Numbered from the stretch's first letter, positions 44,209-53,752 are shown. The stretch is DNA of 64,000 nt from Methylopila capsulata (GCF_016907975.1 NZ_JAFBCY010000004.1:1-64000); one strand, 5' to 3'. Notes: generated by a model from the sequence alone, not told the origin. Translations and numbers: made by a program.

Positions 44209-45921
44209 ATGCCCGCAAAGATCTCCCGCTCGGCCTACGCCGACATGTTCGGCCCGACGGTCGGCGACCGCCTGCGGCTCGCGGACACCGACCTCATCAT
44301 CGAGGTGGAAAAGGACTTCACCACCTATGGCGAGGAGGTGAAGTTCGGCGGCGGCAAGGTCATCCGCGACGGCATGGGGCAGTCGCAGGCGAGCCGGGCG
44401 CAAGGGGCGGTCGACACCGTGATTACCAACGCGCTGATCGTCGACCATGGCGGGATCATCAAGGCGGACGTCGGCCTGAGGGACGGCCGCATCGCCGCCA
44501 TCGGCAAGGCCGGCAATCCCGACGTGCAGCCGGGCGTGACGATCGTCGTCGGGCCGGGCACCGAGGTGATCGCGGGCGAGGGCAAGATCCTGACCGCGGG
44601 GCTGATCGACGCCCACATCCACTTCATCTGCCCGCAGCAGGTGGACGACGCGATCGCCTCCGGCGTCACCACCATGATCGGCGGCGGCACGGGTCCCGCC
44701 ACCGGCACGACCGCGACCACCTGCACGCCCGGCCCGTGGCATCTGGCGCGGATGATCGAGTCCGCCGAAGCTTTCCCCGTGAACCTGCTGTTCTCCGGCA
44801 AGGGCAACGCCTCGCTGCCGGCGGCGCTCGAGGAGCAGATCCGCGGCGGGGCGGCGGCGCTGAAGCTGCACGAGGACTGGGGCACGACGCCCGCCGCGAT
44901 CGACTGCTGCCTCACCGTCTGCGACGCCTTCGACGTGCAGGCCATGCTGCACTCCGACACGCTGAACGAGAGCGGCTTCGTGGAGGACACGATCGCCGCC
45001 TTCAAGGGCCGCACCATCCACGCCTTCCACACCGAAGGCGCCGGCGGCGGCCACGCGCCCGACATCATCAAGGTCGCGGGCCTTCCGAACGTCATCCCGT
45101 CGTCGACCAACCCGACGCGGCCCTACACGGTGAACACGCTCGACGAGCATCTCGACATGCTCATGGTGTGCCACCACCTCGACCCCTCGATTTCCGAGGA
45201 CGTGGCCTTTGCCGAGAGCCGCATCCGCAAGGAGACGATCGCCGCCGAAGACATCCTCCACGACATGGGCGCGCTCTCCATCATCTCGTCCGACAGCCAG
45301 GCCATGGGCCGCGTCGGCGAGGTCGGCATCCGCACCTTCCAGACCGCGCACAAGATGAAGGTCCAGCGCGGGCGTCTCGGCGGAGAGACCGGCGACAACG
45401 ACAACCTGCGCGTCCGTCGCTACATCGCCAAGATCACGATCAACCCGGCGATCGCGCACGGGATCTCGGCGCACGTCGGCTCGGTCGAGGTGGGAAAGCT
45501 CGCGGACCTCGTGCTGTGGTCGCCGGCGTTCTTCGGCGTGAAGCCGGACCTTGTGCTGAAGATGGGGATGATCGCCGCCGCCCCGATGGGCGACCCCAAC
45601 GCCTCGATCCCGACGCCGCAGCCCATGCACTACCGTCCGATGTTCGGCTCGTTCGGACGCGCGCTGCAGAAGTCGTCGGTGATCTTCACCTCGAAGGCCG
45701 CGATCGAGGACGGCCTCGGCCAGCGCCTCGGCCTCACGCGCGAACTCGTGGCTGTGACGAACGTGCGCGGCGGGATATCCAAGGCCAGCATGATTCTGAA
45801 CGACGCCACGCCGGTCATCGAGGTCGACCCCGAGACCTACGACGTGCGCGCCGACGGGGAGCTTCTCACGTGCGAACCGGCCGACGTCCTGCCCATGGCG
45901 CAGCGGTATTTTCTGTTCTGA
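44209..45921 (+). CDS. ureC: urease subunit alpha
   Basis: This is the 570-residue catalytic subunit. All nickel ligands are visible: His136 and His138 (DAHIHF), the carbamylated Lys219 (ALKLHEDWG), His248, His274 and Asp362 (SSDSQAMGR). The flap has Cys321-His322 (VCHHLDPS). The full length and intact active site argue for a working enzyme. ureE, ureF and ureG are not nearby; they must be elsewhere if the enzyme is active. Confidence 0.98.
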   Translation: MPAKISRSAYADMFGPTVGDRLRLADTDLIIEVEKDFTTYGEEVKFGGGKVIRDGMGQSQASRAQGAVDTVITNALIVDHGGIIKADVGLRDGRIAAIGKAGNPDVQPGVTIVVGPGTEVIAGEGKILTAGLIDAHIHFICPQQVDDAIASGVTTMIGGGTGPATGTTATTCTPGPWHLARMIESAEAFPVNLLFSGKGNASLPAALEEQIRGGAAALKLHEDWGTTPAAIDCCLTVCDAFDVQAMLHSDTLNESGFVEDTIAAFKGRTIHAFHTEGAGGGHAPDIIKVAGLPNVIPSSTNPTRPYTVNTLDEHLDMLMVCHHLDPSISEDVAFAESRIRKETIAAEDILHDMGALSIISSDSQAMGRVGEVGIRTFQTAHKMKVQRGRLGGETGDNDNLRVRRYIAKITINPAIAHGISAHVGSVEVGKLADLVLWSPAFFGVKPDLVLKMGMIAAAPMGDPNASIPTPQPMHYRPMFGSFGRALQKSSVIFTSKAAIEDGLGQRLGLTRELVAVTNVRGGISKASMILNDATPVIEVDPETYDVRADGELLTCEPADVLPMAQRYFLF

Positions 45922-45954
45922 GGAGGCTGCTCGGCGTCCCGGCGCGCCTCGGGC

Positions 45955-46073
45955 CTTGTCCCGGCCTTGAGCCGGGACCCAGACCCACGGGGCGTTTCGA
46001 AGAAAACGCGCCAGTCGCCGCGGCTGTCCGGAGATCGGCGCGCGTCCGGATCCCGGCTCGGGGCCGGGACAAG
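45955..46073. repeat. MITE-like element with inverted ends, copy 2
   Basis: Left end cttgtcccggccttgagccg and the inverted right end (cttgtcccggccccgagccg) match at 18 of 20 positions, with each end folding as a hairpin. The middle (ttcgaagaaaacgcg) resembles that of the copy at 24356-24471 (ttcggaaaaacgcgg). It sits between ureC and the transglycosylase coding region, exactly where a start codon is expected. Confidence 0.75.
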
Positions 46074-46076
46074 GGG

Positions 46077-47327
46077 GGTGCGGGTGTCGCCGGGCTCCTC
46101 GCGTTCGTCGGTATCGTTTTCGGCCTCGCGCTTCCGGCGCATGCGGAAACCCTCCCCGAAGCCCAGCGTCCGCCCGTCGAGGCTGCGTTCAAGGCCTGGC
46201 TCGGCTCCGCCGTTCGTCCGGCGGCGCTGAAGGCGGGCGTCTCCGCGCAGACCTTCGAGGCCGCGACGCGGGACGTCGCGCTGGACTGGAGCCTGCCGGA
46301 CCTTGCGCCGCCCGGCGCGCCGCCGGCACGCGCGCAGCGGCAGCCGGAGTTTTCGGACCCCGCGCGCTATGTGGCCGAAGCCAACTTCGCAGCGCTCGTG
46401 AAGGAGGGCCGCGCCGAGCTCGTCAAATGGAAGGCCGCGCTCGACCAGATCGAGAAGCGCTTCGGCGTGCCGCGCGAGATCGTGGCGGCGATCTGGGCGC
46501 GCGAATCGCGCTTCGGGCGGGCTTCGATCCCCTATTCCGCTGTGCGGGCGCTCGCGACCGAGGCGTTCATGGGCGCGCGCAAGGAGCAGTTCTTCCCCGA
46601 ACTCGTCGCGGCGCTGAAGATCCTCGAAGGCGATCACGTCAGCCTCGCGGCCATGAAGAGCTCCTGGGCTGGCGCCATGGGCCAGCCGCAGTTCCTGCCG
46701 TCGAAATATCTCGAGAACGCCGTCGACATGGACGGCGACGGCCGCCGGGACATCTGGGCCTCCGTGCCCGACAGCCTCGGCTCGATCGCGAATTATCTGC
46801 GCAAGCACGGCTGGGCGCCGGGCCGGGCGTGGGGCGTCGAGGTGGAGCTTCCGGCGGAGGTCGCCTGCACGCTGGAGGGGCCGGACCAGGGCCTCACCGT
46901 CGCGCAATGGGCCGCGGCGGGCGTTCGGCCGAAGCCCGGCGGCGCGTTCACGAAGGACGCGGGCCGCAAGCTGTTCCTGCTGAACCCTGCCGGGCGTTCG
47001 GGGCCGGCCTTCCTCGTCTCCGAGAACTTCTATGTGCTGAAGGAGTACAACGAGAGCGACCTCTACGCGCTGTTCGTGGGCCATCTCGCGGACCGCTTCG
47101 GCGCCGGGCGGCCGATCGCAGGCTCCTGGACCGCGCCGAAGGGCTTCGACCGCACCGACGTCGCCGCCATGCAGCGGCGGCTGGAGGGGCAGGGGCACGA
47201 CGTCGGCACGGCGGACGGCCTCGTGGGTTTCCGCACCCGCGTCGCCATCGGCCGCTGGCAGGTGGGCAAGGGGCAAGCGCCGACGTGCTACCCCGACGCC
47301 GGGCTGGTGAAGACCGTCGGGCGGTGA
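46077..47327 (+). CDS. MltB-type lytic murein transglycosylase, start codon not visible
   Basis: About 416 residues from the end of the repeat. A signal-peptide-like stretch (AGLLAFVGIVFGLALPAHA) leads to the SLT2/GH103 domain: FGVPREIVAAIWARESRFGR with the catalytic Glu, AGAMGQPQFLPSKYL and DGRRDIWASVPDSLGSIANYL. A C-terminal peptidoglycan-binding domain follows (DVAAMQRRLEGQGHDVGTADGLVGFRTRVAIGRWQ). The enzyme would cleave glycan strands in the periplasm. No ATG, GTG or TTG occurs in frame between the ureC stop and the signal stretch. Translation may begin at CTG, need a frameshift, or be lost. Confidence 0.75.
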   Translation, partial: GAGVAGLLAFVGIVFGLALPAHAETLPEAQRPPVEAAFKAWLGSAVRPAALKAGVSAQTFEAATRDVALDWSLPDLAPPGAPPARAQRQPEFSDPARYVAEANFAALVKEGRAELVKWKAALDQIEKRFGVPREIVAAIWARESRFGRASIPYSAVRALATEAFMGARKEQFFPELVAALKILEGDHVSLAAMKSSWAGAMGQPQFLPSKYLENAVDMDGDGRRDIWASVPDSLGSIANYLRKHGWAPGRAWGVEVELPAEVACTLEGPDQGLTVAQWAAAGVRPKPGGAFTKDAGRKLFLLNPAGRSGPAFLVSENFYVLKEYNESDLYALFVGHLADRFGAGRPIAGSWTAPKGFDRTDVAAMQRRLEGQGHDVGTADGLVGFRTRVAIGRWQVGKGQAPTCYPDAGLVKTVGR

Positions 47328-47492
47328 TCCGGTCGCGCCGCGCGCCGACGCGGTTGTGATCGTAAGCGCGTCAACCGGCGGCGACGGCGCCTGGGACCCT
47401 GTCGACCGAGCCGCGGCGGCATGCCACAGTCACGCGCCCTCGGGGCGCTCAGGTCTTCGTCAGGCCCGCAAGAAACGAACAAGGGAACGTCG

Positions 47493-48497
47493 ATGTCGAA
47501 CGAGAATCTCACCCTTACGCGCCGGCGCTTCGGCGGGCTGATCGGCGCCGCGGCGGGCTCCGCGGCGCTCGGGCCGCTGGCGGCGCCCGCCCTGGCGCAA
47601 GGGTTTCCCGGCCGCCCCGTCACGCTGATCGTGCCGTTCGCCCCGGGGGGCTCGACGGATCTCGTCGCGCGTCTCGTTGCGGCGAAGATGAGCGAGACGC
47701 TCGGCCAGCAGGTGATCGTGGACAACCGCGGCGGCGCCGGCGGCAACCTCGGCGCGGGCACGGTCGCGAAGGCGGAGCCCGACGGCTACACCATCCTGAT
47801 GGGCACGGTCGCGACCCATGCGCTCAACCCCGCGCTCTACAAGAAGATCTCCTACAACGCCGAGACGGACTTCGCGCCGATCTCGCTGCTCGTGAACGTG
47901 CCGAACGTCCTCACCGTCAATCCGAACTTCGGCGCGAAGACGGTGCAGGAGCTGATCGACATGGCGAAGAAGGATCCCGGCAAGTACTCCTACGCCTCGT
48001 CCGGCAACGGCTCGCCGCTGCATCTCTCGGGCGAACTGTTCAAGAAGCTGGCGGGCATCGACCTGATCCACATCCCCTACAAGGGCTCGGGCCCGGCTCT
48101 GGTGGACGTGATCGCGGGGCAGGTGCCGATCCAGTTCGACAACATGCCGTCCTCGACCGAGCACATCAAAGCCGGCCGCCTGCGCGCGCTCGGCGTGACG
48201 ACGGCGCAGCGGGTGCCGACCTTCCCGGACCTGCCGGCGATCGCCGAGACGCTGCCGGGTTACGACACCTACTCGTGGAACGCTTTGTTCGCGCCGAAGG
48301 GCACGCCGCCGGAGGCGATCGCCAAGCTGAACGAGGTCGCGGTCAAGGCGGTGAACGATCCGACCGTGAAGGCGAAGCTCTCGGACTTCAGCGCGGTGAC
48401 CGTAGGCTCGACCCCGGAGGAACTCGCGACGCTGGTGAAGACCGAGCTCGCCAAGTGGGCGCCGATCGTGAAGGACTCCGGCGCGCAGATCGACTGA
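47493..48497 (+). CDS. tripartite tricarboxylate transporter substrate-binding protein (TctC/Bug)
   Basis: The 334-residue periplasmic receptor has a Tat-like signal (TRRRFGGLIGAAAGSAAL), then FPGRPVTLIVPFAPGGSTDLVARLVA, the Bug-family start, and PGKYSYASSGNGSPLHLSGELFKKLAGIDLIHIPYKGSGPALVDVIAGQV. These receptors bind carboxylates and other small solutes. No tctA/tctB membrane genes are next to it, so it is an orphan receptor. A strong terminator follows. Confidence 0.93.
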   Translation: MSNENLTLTRRRFGGLIGAAAGSAALGPLAAPALAQGFPGRPVTLIVPFAPGGSTDLVARLVAAKMSETLGQQVIVDNRGGAGGNLGAGTVAKAEPDGYTILMGTVATHALNPALYKKISYNAETDFAPISLLVNVPNVLTVNPNFGAKTVQELIDMAKKDPGKYSYASSGNGSPLHLSGELFKKLAGIDLIHIPYKGSGPALVDVIAGQVPIQFDNMPSSTEHIKAGRLRALGVTTAQRVPTFPDLPAIAETLPGYDTYSWNALFAPKGTPPEAIAKLNEVAVKAVNDPTVKAKLSDFSAVTVGSTPEELATLVKTELAKWAPIVKDSGAQID

Positions 48498-48543
48498 GGC
48501 ACAAGGGCGGAAGCGCTCCGCGTTCCACGCGCTCCGCGCACAA

Positions 48544-48573
48544 AAAAAGCGGCGTCTTGCGACGCCGCTTTTT
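48544..48573. terminator. bidirectional terminator
   Basis: A perfect 13-bp stem aaaaagcggcgtc / gacgccgcttttt has the loop ttgc, with A-run and T-run on the two sides. It serves both tctC (+) and the converging small membrane protein gene (-). Confidence 0.92.
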
Positions 48574-48598
48574 CATTTTAGGGCCTAAAGGCCGAAGC

Positions 48599-48988
48599 TC
48601 AGAACCAGCCGCCGCGGCGGCCGCCGCGCTCGTACCAGCGGCGGTCTTCTTCCTGGCTGGCGTAGACGATCGCGGCGACGACGCCGACGCCGATCGCGAG
48701 CCCAAGCAGCGAAAGGCCGGGGTTGCGCTGCACGACGTGGCTGGCGCGACGGCCGTAATACACGGCGTTGTCGGCGGCCGACTGCAGCGCGTCGACGCCG
48801 TCGTCATAGAGCGTGCTCGCGCCGGGGCCGAACGACTTCGCCGCCGAGCGGGCGCGCTTGCGGGCGTCGCGGGCGCGTTCGCCGGCGAGGGTCGACACAC
48901 GTTCGCCCAGCTCCGCGATGGTGTCCCGAAGGTGCGCGAGCTGATCGCCGGCGTCGCCTGCAAGGCCGCTTACTTTACGATCCACCAT
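48599..48988 (-). CDS. small membrane protein, DUF883/ElaB-like
   Basis: The 129 residues have a long amphipathic N-terminal helix (LAHLRDTIAELGERVSTLAGERARDARKRARSAAKS) and one C-terminal membrane span (LSLLGLAIGVGVVAAIVYA), ending in a Trp/Arg/Gly tail. This is the layout of ElaB/YqjD (DUF883) tail-anchored proteins that bind ribosomes in E. coli stationary phase. The assignment is by layout. ATG 48988 has AAGGGG upstream; TTG 48994 is the alternative. Confidence 0.72.
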   Translation of the reverse strand: MVDRKVSGLAGDAGDQLAHLRDTIAELGERVSTLAGERARDARKRARSAAKSFGPGASTLYDDGVDALQSAADNAVYYGRRASHVVQRNPGLSLLGLAIGVGVVAAIVYASQEEDRRWYERGGRRGGWF

Positions 48989-49078
48989 GATCAAACCCCT
49001 TCAGTTTCCGGAAAATCTTGACGGCAAAACCCGTCTTCGTTCCGTACAACGCACGAGGGCCCGAGAGGTTCCGGGGCG

Positions 49079-50497
49079 TCAGGAGGGGTCCGGCGGTCTC
49101 CTGCGGTGGTGGTCGGTCGCGCTCTGGAAGGCTTCGCCGAGGGTGAGCAGCGCGGGATCGTTGAACGGGCGTCCCATCACCTGGACGCCGATCGGCAGTC
49201 CGTCGCGCGACAGGCCGGCCGGCAGCGCGATCGCGGGCAGGCCGAGATAGTTCACGGGCCGCATCAGGGCGGAGACCGCGGCCACCACGCCGTCGAACCG
49301 CGCGCCGACGTCGGTGTCGGCGATCGGCGGCGCGGGGAAGCGCGCGATCGGGGCGATCACCGCGTCGCAGGCGCCCATGTGCTCGATCCGCCGGGCGAGC
49401 GCCGGCCCGCGTCCGCGGAGCGCGTCGACATATTGCACGCCGGAGTAGCCGAAGCCGTTGATGAGGCGCGCGCGGGTCTGCTCGCCGTAGAGCTCCGGAC
49501 GCTCCGCGAGGTTGCGCCGGTGCAGGGCCGCGGCCTCCGCGCCGAGGGCGATCAGCGCCGCGCTGCTGAGGAGCGCCTCGTCCGGCAGGTCGACCGAGAC
49601 GATGCGGCAGCCGAGCGAGCGGAAGGTCTCGATCGCCTGCTGGAAGGCGCTCGCGACGTCGGCGTCGAGGTCCTCCACATAGAAGCTCGTCGGCACGCCG
49701 ATGGTCATGGCGGAGGCCGGCCGGTCGTCCTCGCGCCAGGGCTCGCCGGTCTCGCCGTCCAGCGGGTCCGGGCCTGCGACCAGGCGCATGATGAGGCGCA
49801 GGTCGCGGGCGGAGCGGGCGAGCGGGCCGATGGTGTCGAGGGTGGACGACAGCGGCATGGCGTTGGCGCGGCTGACGAGGCCGAGCGTGGTCTTCAGTCC
49901 CGTCACGCCGCAGAAGTGCGCGGGCAGCCGCACCGAGCCGCCGGTGTCGGAGCCGAGCGCCGCGAAACTCAAGCCCGCCGCCACCGCGACGCCGGAGCCG
50001 GACGACGAGCCGCCAGTGATGCGCTCGGGATTCCACGGGTTTCGGGCGTGGCCGAAATGGCTGTTGTGGCCGGTGACGCCATAGGCGAACTCCGCCATGC
50101 CGAGCGCGCCGAGTCTGATCTGGCCCGCGGCCTCAAGCCGCTCCAGCACGGTCGCGGTCTCGGTCGCGACCCAGTCAGCGCGGAGCGCCGAGCCGCAGGA
50201 GACCACCTTGCCGGCGGCGTAGAACATGTCCTTGTGGGCGAGCGGCACGCCGTGCAGCGGGCGGGTGGGCTCTGAGGCGTCGGCCCTGTCGGCGGCGAGC
50301 AGCGCGGCCTCGGGCTCGAACGACGTGAAGGCGTTGACGTGCGGCTGCCAGCGTTCGATTCGCGCGATCAGCGCCTCGGTCAGCTCACGCGACGACACGC
50401 GCTTCGCGGCGACCGCCGCCGCGGCGTCGACGAGGTCGAGATAGGCGAGTTCCGTCGCGTCGGTCATGGTCGCGTAAGTCCCGGCGGCCTCAGTCAT
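49079..50497 (-). CDS. amidase signature family hydrolase
   Basis: This is a 472-residue amidase. The Ser-cisSer-Lys triad is visible: Lys89 (PLAHKDMF), Ser164 in GGSSSGSGVAVAAGL and nucleophile Ser188 in GSDTGGSVRLPA. The family hydrolyses carboxamides or biuret-like compounds; the substrate is unknown. GatA is unlikely because only a GatC/AtzG-like partner is adjacent and no gatB. The ATG at 50497 overlaps the upstream gene by 8 nt; ATG 50467 is the alternative. Confidence 0.88.
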   Translation of the reverse strand: MTEAAGTYATMTDATELAYLDLVDAAAAVAAKRVSSRELTEALIARIERWQPHVNAFTSFEPEAALLAADRADASEPTRPLHGVPLAHKDMFYAAGKVVSCGSALRADWVATETATVLERLEAAGQIRLGALGMAEFAYGVTGHNSHFGHARNPWNPERITGGSSSGSGVAVAAGLSFAALGSDTGGSVRLPAHFCGVTGLKTTLGLVSRANAMPLSSTLDTIGPLARSARDLRLIMRLVAGPDPLDGETGEPWREDDRPASAMTIGVPTSFYVEDLDADVASAFQQAIETFRSLGCRIVSVDLPDEALLSSAALIALGAEAAALHRRNLAERPELYGEQTRARLINGFGYSGVQYVDALRGRGPALARRIEHMGACDAVIAPIARFPAPPIADTDVGARFDGVVAAVSALMRPVNYLGLPAIALPAGLSRDGLPIGVQVMGRPFNDPALLTLGEAFQSATDHHRRRPPDPS

Positions 50498-50720
50498 GGA
50501 AACCGCCGGCGCTGCGTGCGGCCGCGGCGATCGTCCGGCGCAGCCGGGCGAAGTCGGAGGGTTGGTCCTCGAAGCCGAGCGCATCCTGAAAGCCCGCCGC
50601 CGCTGCGGTCACGGCGCTCACCGAACGGGCGACGCGCTCGCCGCTCTCCGCGTCGATGGCGAGGCCTCCGAGCGCGGCGATGGCGCGAGCGGTCTCTGGC
50701 GTCAGCGGTTCGTGCGGCAT
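50490..50720 (-). CDS. GatC/AtzG-like small subunit (DUF4089-like)
   Basis: This is a 76-residue acidic helical protein (PLTPETARAIAALGGLAIDAESGERVARSVSAVTAAAAGF) that overlaps the amidase gene by 8 nt. AtzG, a GatC-like peptide, forms a complex with the amidase AtzE in cyanurate degradation, and such pairs are common beside amidases. The pairing and size support the same role here. It is divergent from cobG with 90 nt between starts. Confidence 0.7.
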   Translation of the reverse strand: MPHEPLTPETARAIAALGGLAIDAESGERVARSVSAVTAAAAGFQDALGFEDQPSDFARLRRTIAAAARSAGGFHD

Positions 50721-50810
50721 GCGGCCTCGTGTCCCTGTGTTCGGTGCGTGGAAGATCCGCGCGATCCTCCCGCCCTTGCGTTTTCCGTGCCAGAGCGCGA
50801 CGACAACGCC

Positions 50811-52070
50811 ATGGCCGAATGTCCTGGCATAGCGCATCTCGCTGAGATGGCCGATGGCGGCCTCGCGCGCGTCCGCACGCCCGGAGGTCGCCTGAGCGCG
50901 GACCAGGCGCGCGGGGTGGCGGACGCCGCCGGGACGCTCGGCTCCGGCGTCATCGATCTCACCAACCGAGCCAACCTCCAGATCCGCGGGCTGTCGCTCG
51001 ACGCCGGGCCAAGACTTGGCGAGCGGCTCGCCGCCGTCGGCCTCTACGTGGGCGGGGAGGCTGATCGACGGCGCAACGTGCTGCTCGATCCGTTGGCAGG
51101 GCTCGACCCGACGGAGATCGCGGACCTTAGGCCTCTGGCCGCTGCGCTGGCGGATGCGCTGGGCTCCGCGGACGTCGCCGCCGATCTCTCGCCGAAGTTT
51201 TCGATCGCGCTCGACGGCGGCGGCCGGGCCGGCCTCGCCGCCACGGCCTCCGATCTGACGCTGTTGGCCCGGCGCGACGGGGCGGGGCGGGGCGCTCTGG
51301 CGCTCGCTCTCGCCGGCCGGCCGCTGGGCGTCGCGACGGAGCCGGAGACCGCGGTCGCCGCAGTCCTCGCGGTCGCCCGCGCCGCCGCGGCGCTCGGCCC
51401 CGACACGCGCGCGCGCGATCTCGCGCCGCATGTCGTCGCCGCCGATCTCGTCGCGTCCGGCCTCGCTGCGCCCTGCGGCGACGTCGCATGGCCAGCCGAG
51501 GTGCGTCCGGTCTTCGGCGCGCTGCCGGCGTCGCACGCCGAAGGCCGTGCGGCGGTGGTCGTTCCCGTGGCCGTGGGGCGGCTGGACGCCGGCCAGCTGC
51601 GCTGGCTGGCCGCCCGCGCGGACGAGGACGGGGAGGGCGCGCTGGTGCTGGCGCCCTGGTCCGCGGTGGTGCTGCCGGGCGTCGCGCCGGCGAGGGCCGC
51701 CGACCTGCTGAGACGGTCGGACGCCGTGGGGTTTCCGCCCGTCGCCGTCGTGGAGCGCCTCACCGTCGTCGCCTGCGCCGGCGCACCCTCCTGCGTCCGC
51801 GCGCGGGAGCCCGCGAAAGGCGCCGGCCTCGCGCTCCTCGCCCGGGCGGCGGCCAGCGGCGCCGCGCCCTTGGCGCGCGTGCACCTCTCCGCCTGCGGCA
51901 AGGGCTGCGCGGGCCCGGCGGACGCCGACCTGCTGCTGCTGGGCGCAAGCGACGCTCCCGGCTGGACCCTCCACGCCCACGCCGCCCCCCGCCGGCCGGG
52001 ACCGGCCGTCGGCCGGCTCGCGGAGGCCGACGCCGACGCGATTCTGGAGTGGCTGGCGCAGCGAGGATGA
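50811..52070 (+). CDS. cobG: precorrin-3B synthase
   Basis: This is a 419-residue sulfite/nitrite-reductase-like monooxygenase of the aerobic cobalamin pathway; it hydroxylates precorrin-3A and forms the gamma-lactone. Two ferredoxin-like halves are present (ANLQIRGLSLDAGPRLGERLAAVGL). The Fe-S/siroheme cysteines lie in CAGAPSC and ACGKGCAG near the C terminus. Its presence marks the oxygen-dependent route. The ATG at 50811 starts a four-gene plus-strand group. Confidence 0.9.
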   Translation: MAECPGIAHLAEMADGGLARVRTPGGRLSADQARGVADAAGTLGSGVIDLTNRANLQIRGLSLDAGPRLGERLAAVGLYVGGEADRRRNVLLDPLAGLDPTEIADLRPLAAALADALGSADVAADLSPKFSIALDGGGRAGLAATASDLTLLARRDGAGRGALALALAGRPLGVATEPETAVAAVLAVARAAAALGPDTRARDLAPHVVAADLVASGLAAPCGDVAWPAEVRPVFGALPASHAEGRAAVVVPVAVGRLDAGQLRWLAARADEDGEGALVLAPWSAVVLPGVAPARAADLLRRSDAVGFPPVAVVERLTVVACAGAPSCVRAREPAKGAGLALLARAAASGAAPLARVHLSACGKGCAGPADADLLLLGASDAPGWTLHAHAAPRRPGPAVGRLAEADADAILEWLAQRG

Positions 52071-52090
52071 CCTGCGCGCTTGGAGCCCCG

Positions 52091-52236
52091 GTCTTCCCTT
52101 CTCCCCCAGCGGAAGAAGGTGGACGGCGCTAAGGCGCCGGCCGGATGAGGGCTCGTCCGGGACATCCTTGGCGGCGACGGAGGGCGTCCCAGGCGACCCC
52201 TCACCCCAACCCTCTCCCGCAAGGGGAGAGGTGGAC
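52091..52236. repeat. two GC-rich palindromic repeats between cobG and cobH
   Basis: The 333-nt cobG-cobH gap contains cttctcccccagcggaagaagg with gacggcgctaaggcgccggccgg (52091-52143). It also contains the hairpin cctctccc-gcaag-gggagagg (52211-52231), the same GCAAG-loop type as at 23422-23442. No gene or B12 riboswitch was recognised in the gap. The rest, to 52403, is open frame without recognisable protein. Confidence 0.7.
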
Positions 52237-52403
52237 CATGACGTCGCGCGCGTCCGGAGCGCTCGAGCCTGGCTCCGCCGTTCGAAGCAGCGACCGCACT
52301 GCTGGAAGCTTGCGGCGTCTCGGCGACGTTTAAGCCAAGAGACGCCTTGCCAGCCGGCGCCGCCCCCGTCACAAGGCTGTCGCGAGGCTTCAGGGCGGGC
52401 GTG

Positions 52404-53027
52404 ATGGACTATGTGAAGGACGGGGCGGAGATTTATCGCCGCTCGTTCGCGACGATCAGGGCGGAGGCCGATCTTGGGGGACTGCCCGACGACGTGGCCG
52501 GAGCCGTGGTGCGGATGATCCACGCCTGCGGCATGACAGACCTTCCCGCCGACGTCCGGTTCGATCCCGCCGTGGTCGCGGCCGGCCGCGCGACGCTGCG
52601 CAATGGCGCGCCCATCATCACGGACGCCAAGATGGTCGCCTCCGGCGTCACACGATCGCGCCTGCCCGCCGACAACGAGGTGCTGTGCTTCCTCGACGAC
52701 CCGCGCACCCCGGGGCTCGCGGCCGAGCTTGGCACCACGCGCTCCGCCGCCGCCGTCGAGCTGTGGCGCGACCGGCTGGAAGGGGCGGTGGTCGCGATCG
52801 GCAACGCGCCGACGACGCTGTTTCACCTGCTGGAGCGGCTCGACGCCGGCTGGCCGAGACCCGCGGCGATCCTCGGCCTGCCGGTCGGCTTCATCGGCGC
52901 AGCGGAGTCGAAGGACGAGCTGGCGGCGAATCCCCGCGGCGTGCCGTTCCTCACGCTGCTTGGCCGGCGCGGCGGCAGCGCGATGACGGTCGCCGCGATC
53001 AACGCCGTCGCGGACCCCAAGGAATGA
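52404..53027 (+). CDS. cobH: precorrin-8X methylmutase
   Basis: This 207-residue enzyme moves a methyl group from C11 to C12 to give hydrogenobyrinate. The catalytic His40 lies in VRMIHACGM, and the typical NGAPIITDAKMVASGV and GNAPTTLFHLLE follow. ATG 52404 is the conserved start; in-frame codons before it are not family-like. The stop overlaps the cobI start. Confidence 0.95.
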   Translation: MDYVKDGAEIYRRSFATIRAEADLGGLPDDVAGAVVRMIHACGMTDLPADVRFDPAVVAAGRATLRNGAPIITDAKMVASGVTRSRLPADNEVLCFLDDPRTPGLAAELGTTRSAAAVELWRDRLEGAVVAIGNAPTTLFHLLERLDAGWPRPAAILGLPVGFIGAAESKDELAANPRGVPFLTLLGRRGGSAMTVAAINAVADPKE

Positions 53028-53752
53028 CCGCCCCCGGACGACTTTCCGGCGTCGGCGTCGGCCCCGGCGATCCGGAGCTTCTGACGCTGAAGGCGCTCCG
53101 CCTGATCCAGCAGGCGCAGGTCATCGCCTATCCCGCGGCCAAGGCCGGCAACGGCGTGGCGCTCGCGGCCGCGCGGCCGCATCTCCGCCCCGACCAGGAG
53201 CTGCTGCCGCTGGTCTACCCCGTAACGGCGAGCCCCGAGGCGGACCTGCCGTCCTACCCGCAGGTGATGCGCGACTTCTACGATTCGAGCGCCGAGGACA
53301 TCGCGTCCCGCCTCGACCGGGGTCTCGACGTCTGCGTGCTGTGCGAGGGCGACCCGTTCTTCTACGGCTCCTTCATCTACTGGCACCACCGGCTGAAGGA
53401 CCGCTACGAGACCACGGTGACGCCCGGCGTCTCCTCGGTGATGGCGGCCCCGGTCGCGCTCGGCCGCCCGCTGGTGCTCCGGCGCGACACCGTCACCGTC
53501 ATCCCCGGCACGCTTCCGGCCGAGGAGCTGACGCGGCGCCTCGCCGCCGCCGACGCCGCCGTCGTCATGAAGCTTGGCCGCACCTTCGCCAAGGTGCGCG
53601 CGGCGCTCGACGCCGCCGGCGTGCTTGAGCGGGCGTTCTACGTGGAACGCGCCAGTCAGGAGCGCGAGCGCGTGCTGCCCGCGGCGGAGGTCGACCCGGC
53701 CTCGGTGCCCTACTTCTCCATCATCGTGCTGCCCGGTCTCGAGACGCCGTGA
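53024..53752 (+). CDS. cobI: precorrin-2 C20-methyltransferase
   Basis: This is a 242-residue SAM-dependent tetrapyrrole methylase with the N-terminal VGVGPGDPELLTLKAL (about residues 10-25), VCVLCEGDPFFYGSFIY and VTPGVSSVMAA. It methylates C20 of precorrin-2. Coupled to cobH by ATGA and to the cbiG-cobJ gene by GTGA. Confidence 0.95.
   Translation: MTAPGRLSGVGVGPGDPELLTLKALRLIQQAQVIAYPAAKAGNGVALAAARPHLRPDQELLPLVYPVTASPEADLPSYPQVMRDFYDSSAEDIASRLDRGLDVCVLCEGDPFFYGSFIYWHHRLKDRYETTVTPGVSSVMAAPVALGRPLVLRRDTVTVIPGTLPAEELTRRLAAADAAVVMKLGRTFAKVRAALDAAGVLERAFYVERASQERERVLPAAEVDPASVPYFSIIVLPGLETP

Noticed and set aside
44139-46076. In-frame extension of the transglycosylase frame through ureC
   Set aside because: It overlaps the whole of ureC in another frame and is Arg/Pro-rich; the real protein starts near the signal-peptide segment.
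48994-49078. Small hairpin gacggcaaaacccgtc as a terminator
   Set aside because: The stem is short and no T-tract follows; it does not lie at the end of a gene.
50721-50810. Possible cobalamin riboswitch before cobG
   Set aside because: The gap is only 90 nt and has no B12 box; the same holds for the 52071-52403 and 63679-64000 gaps.
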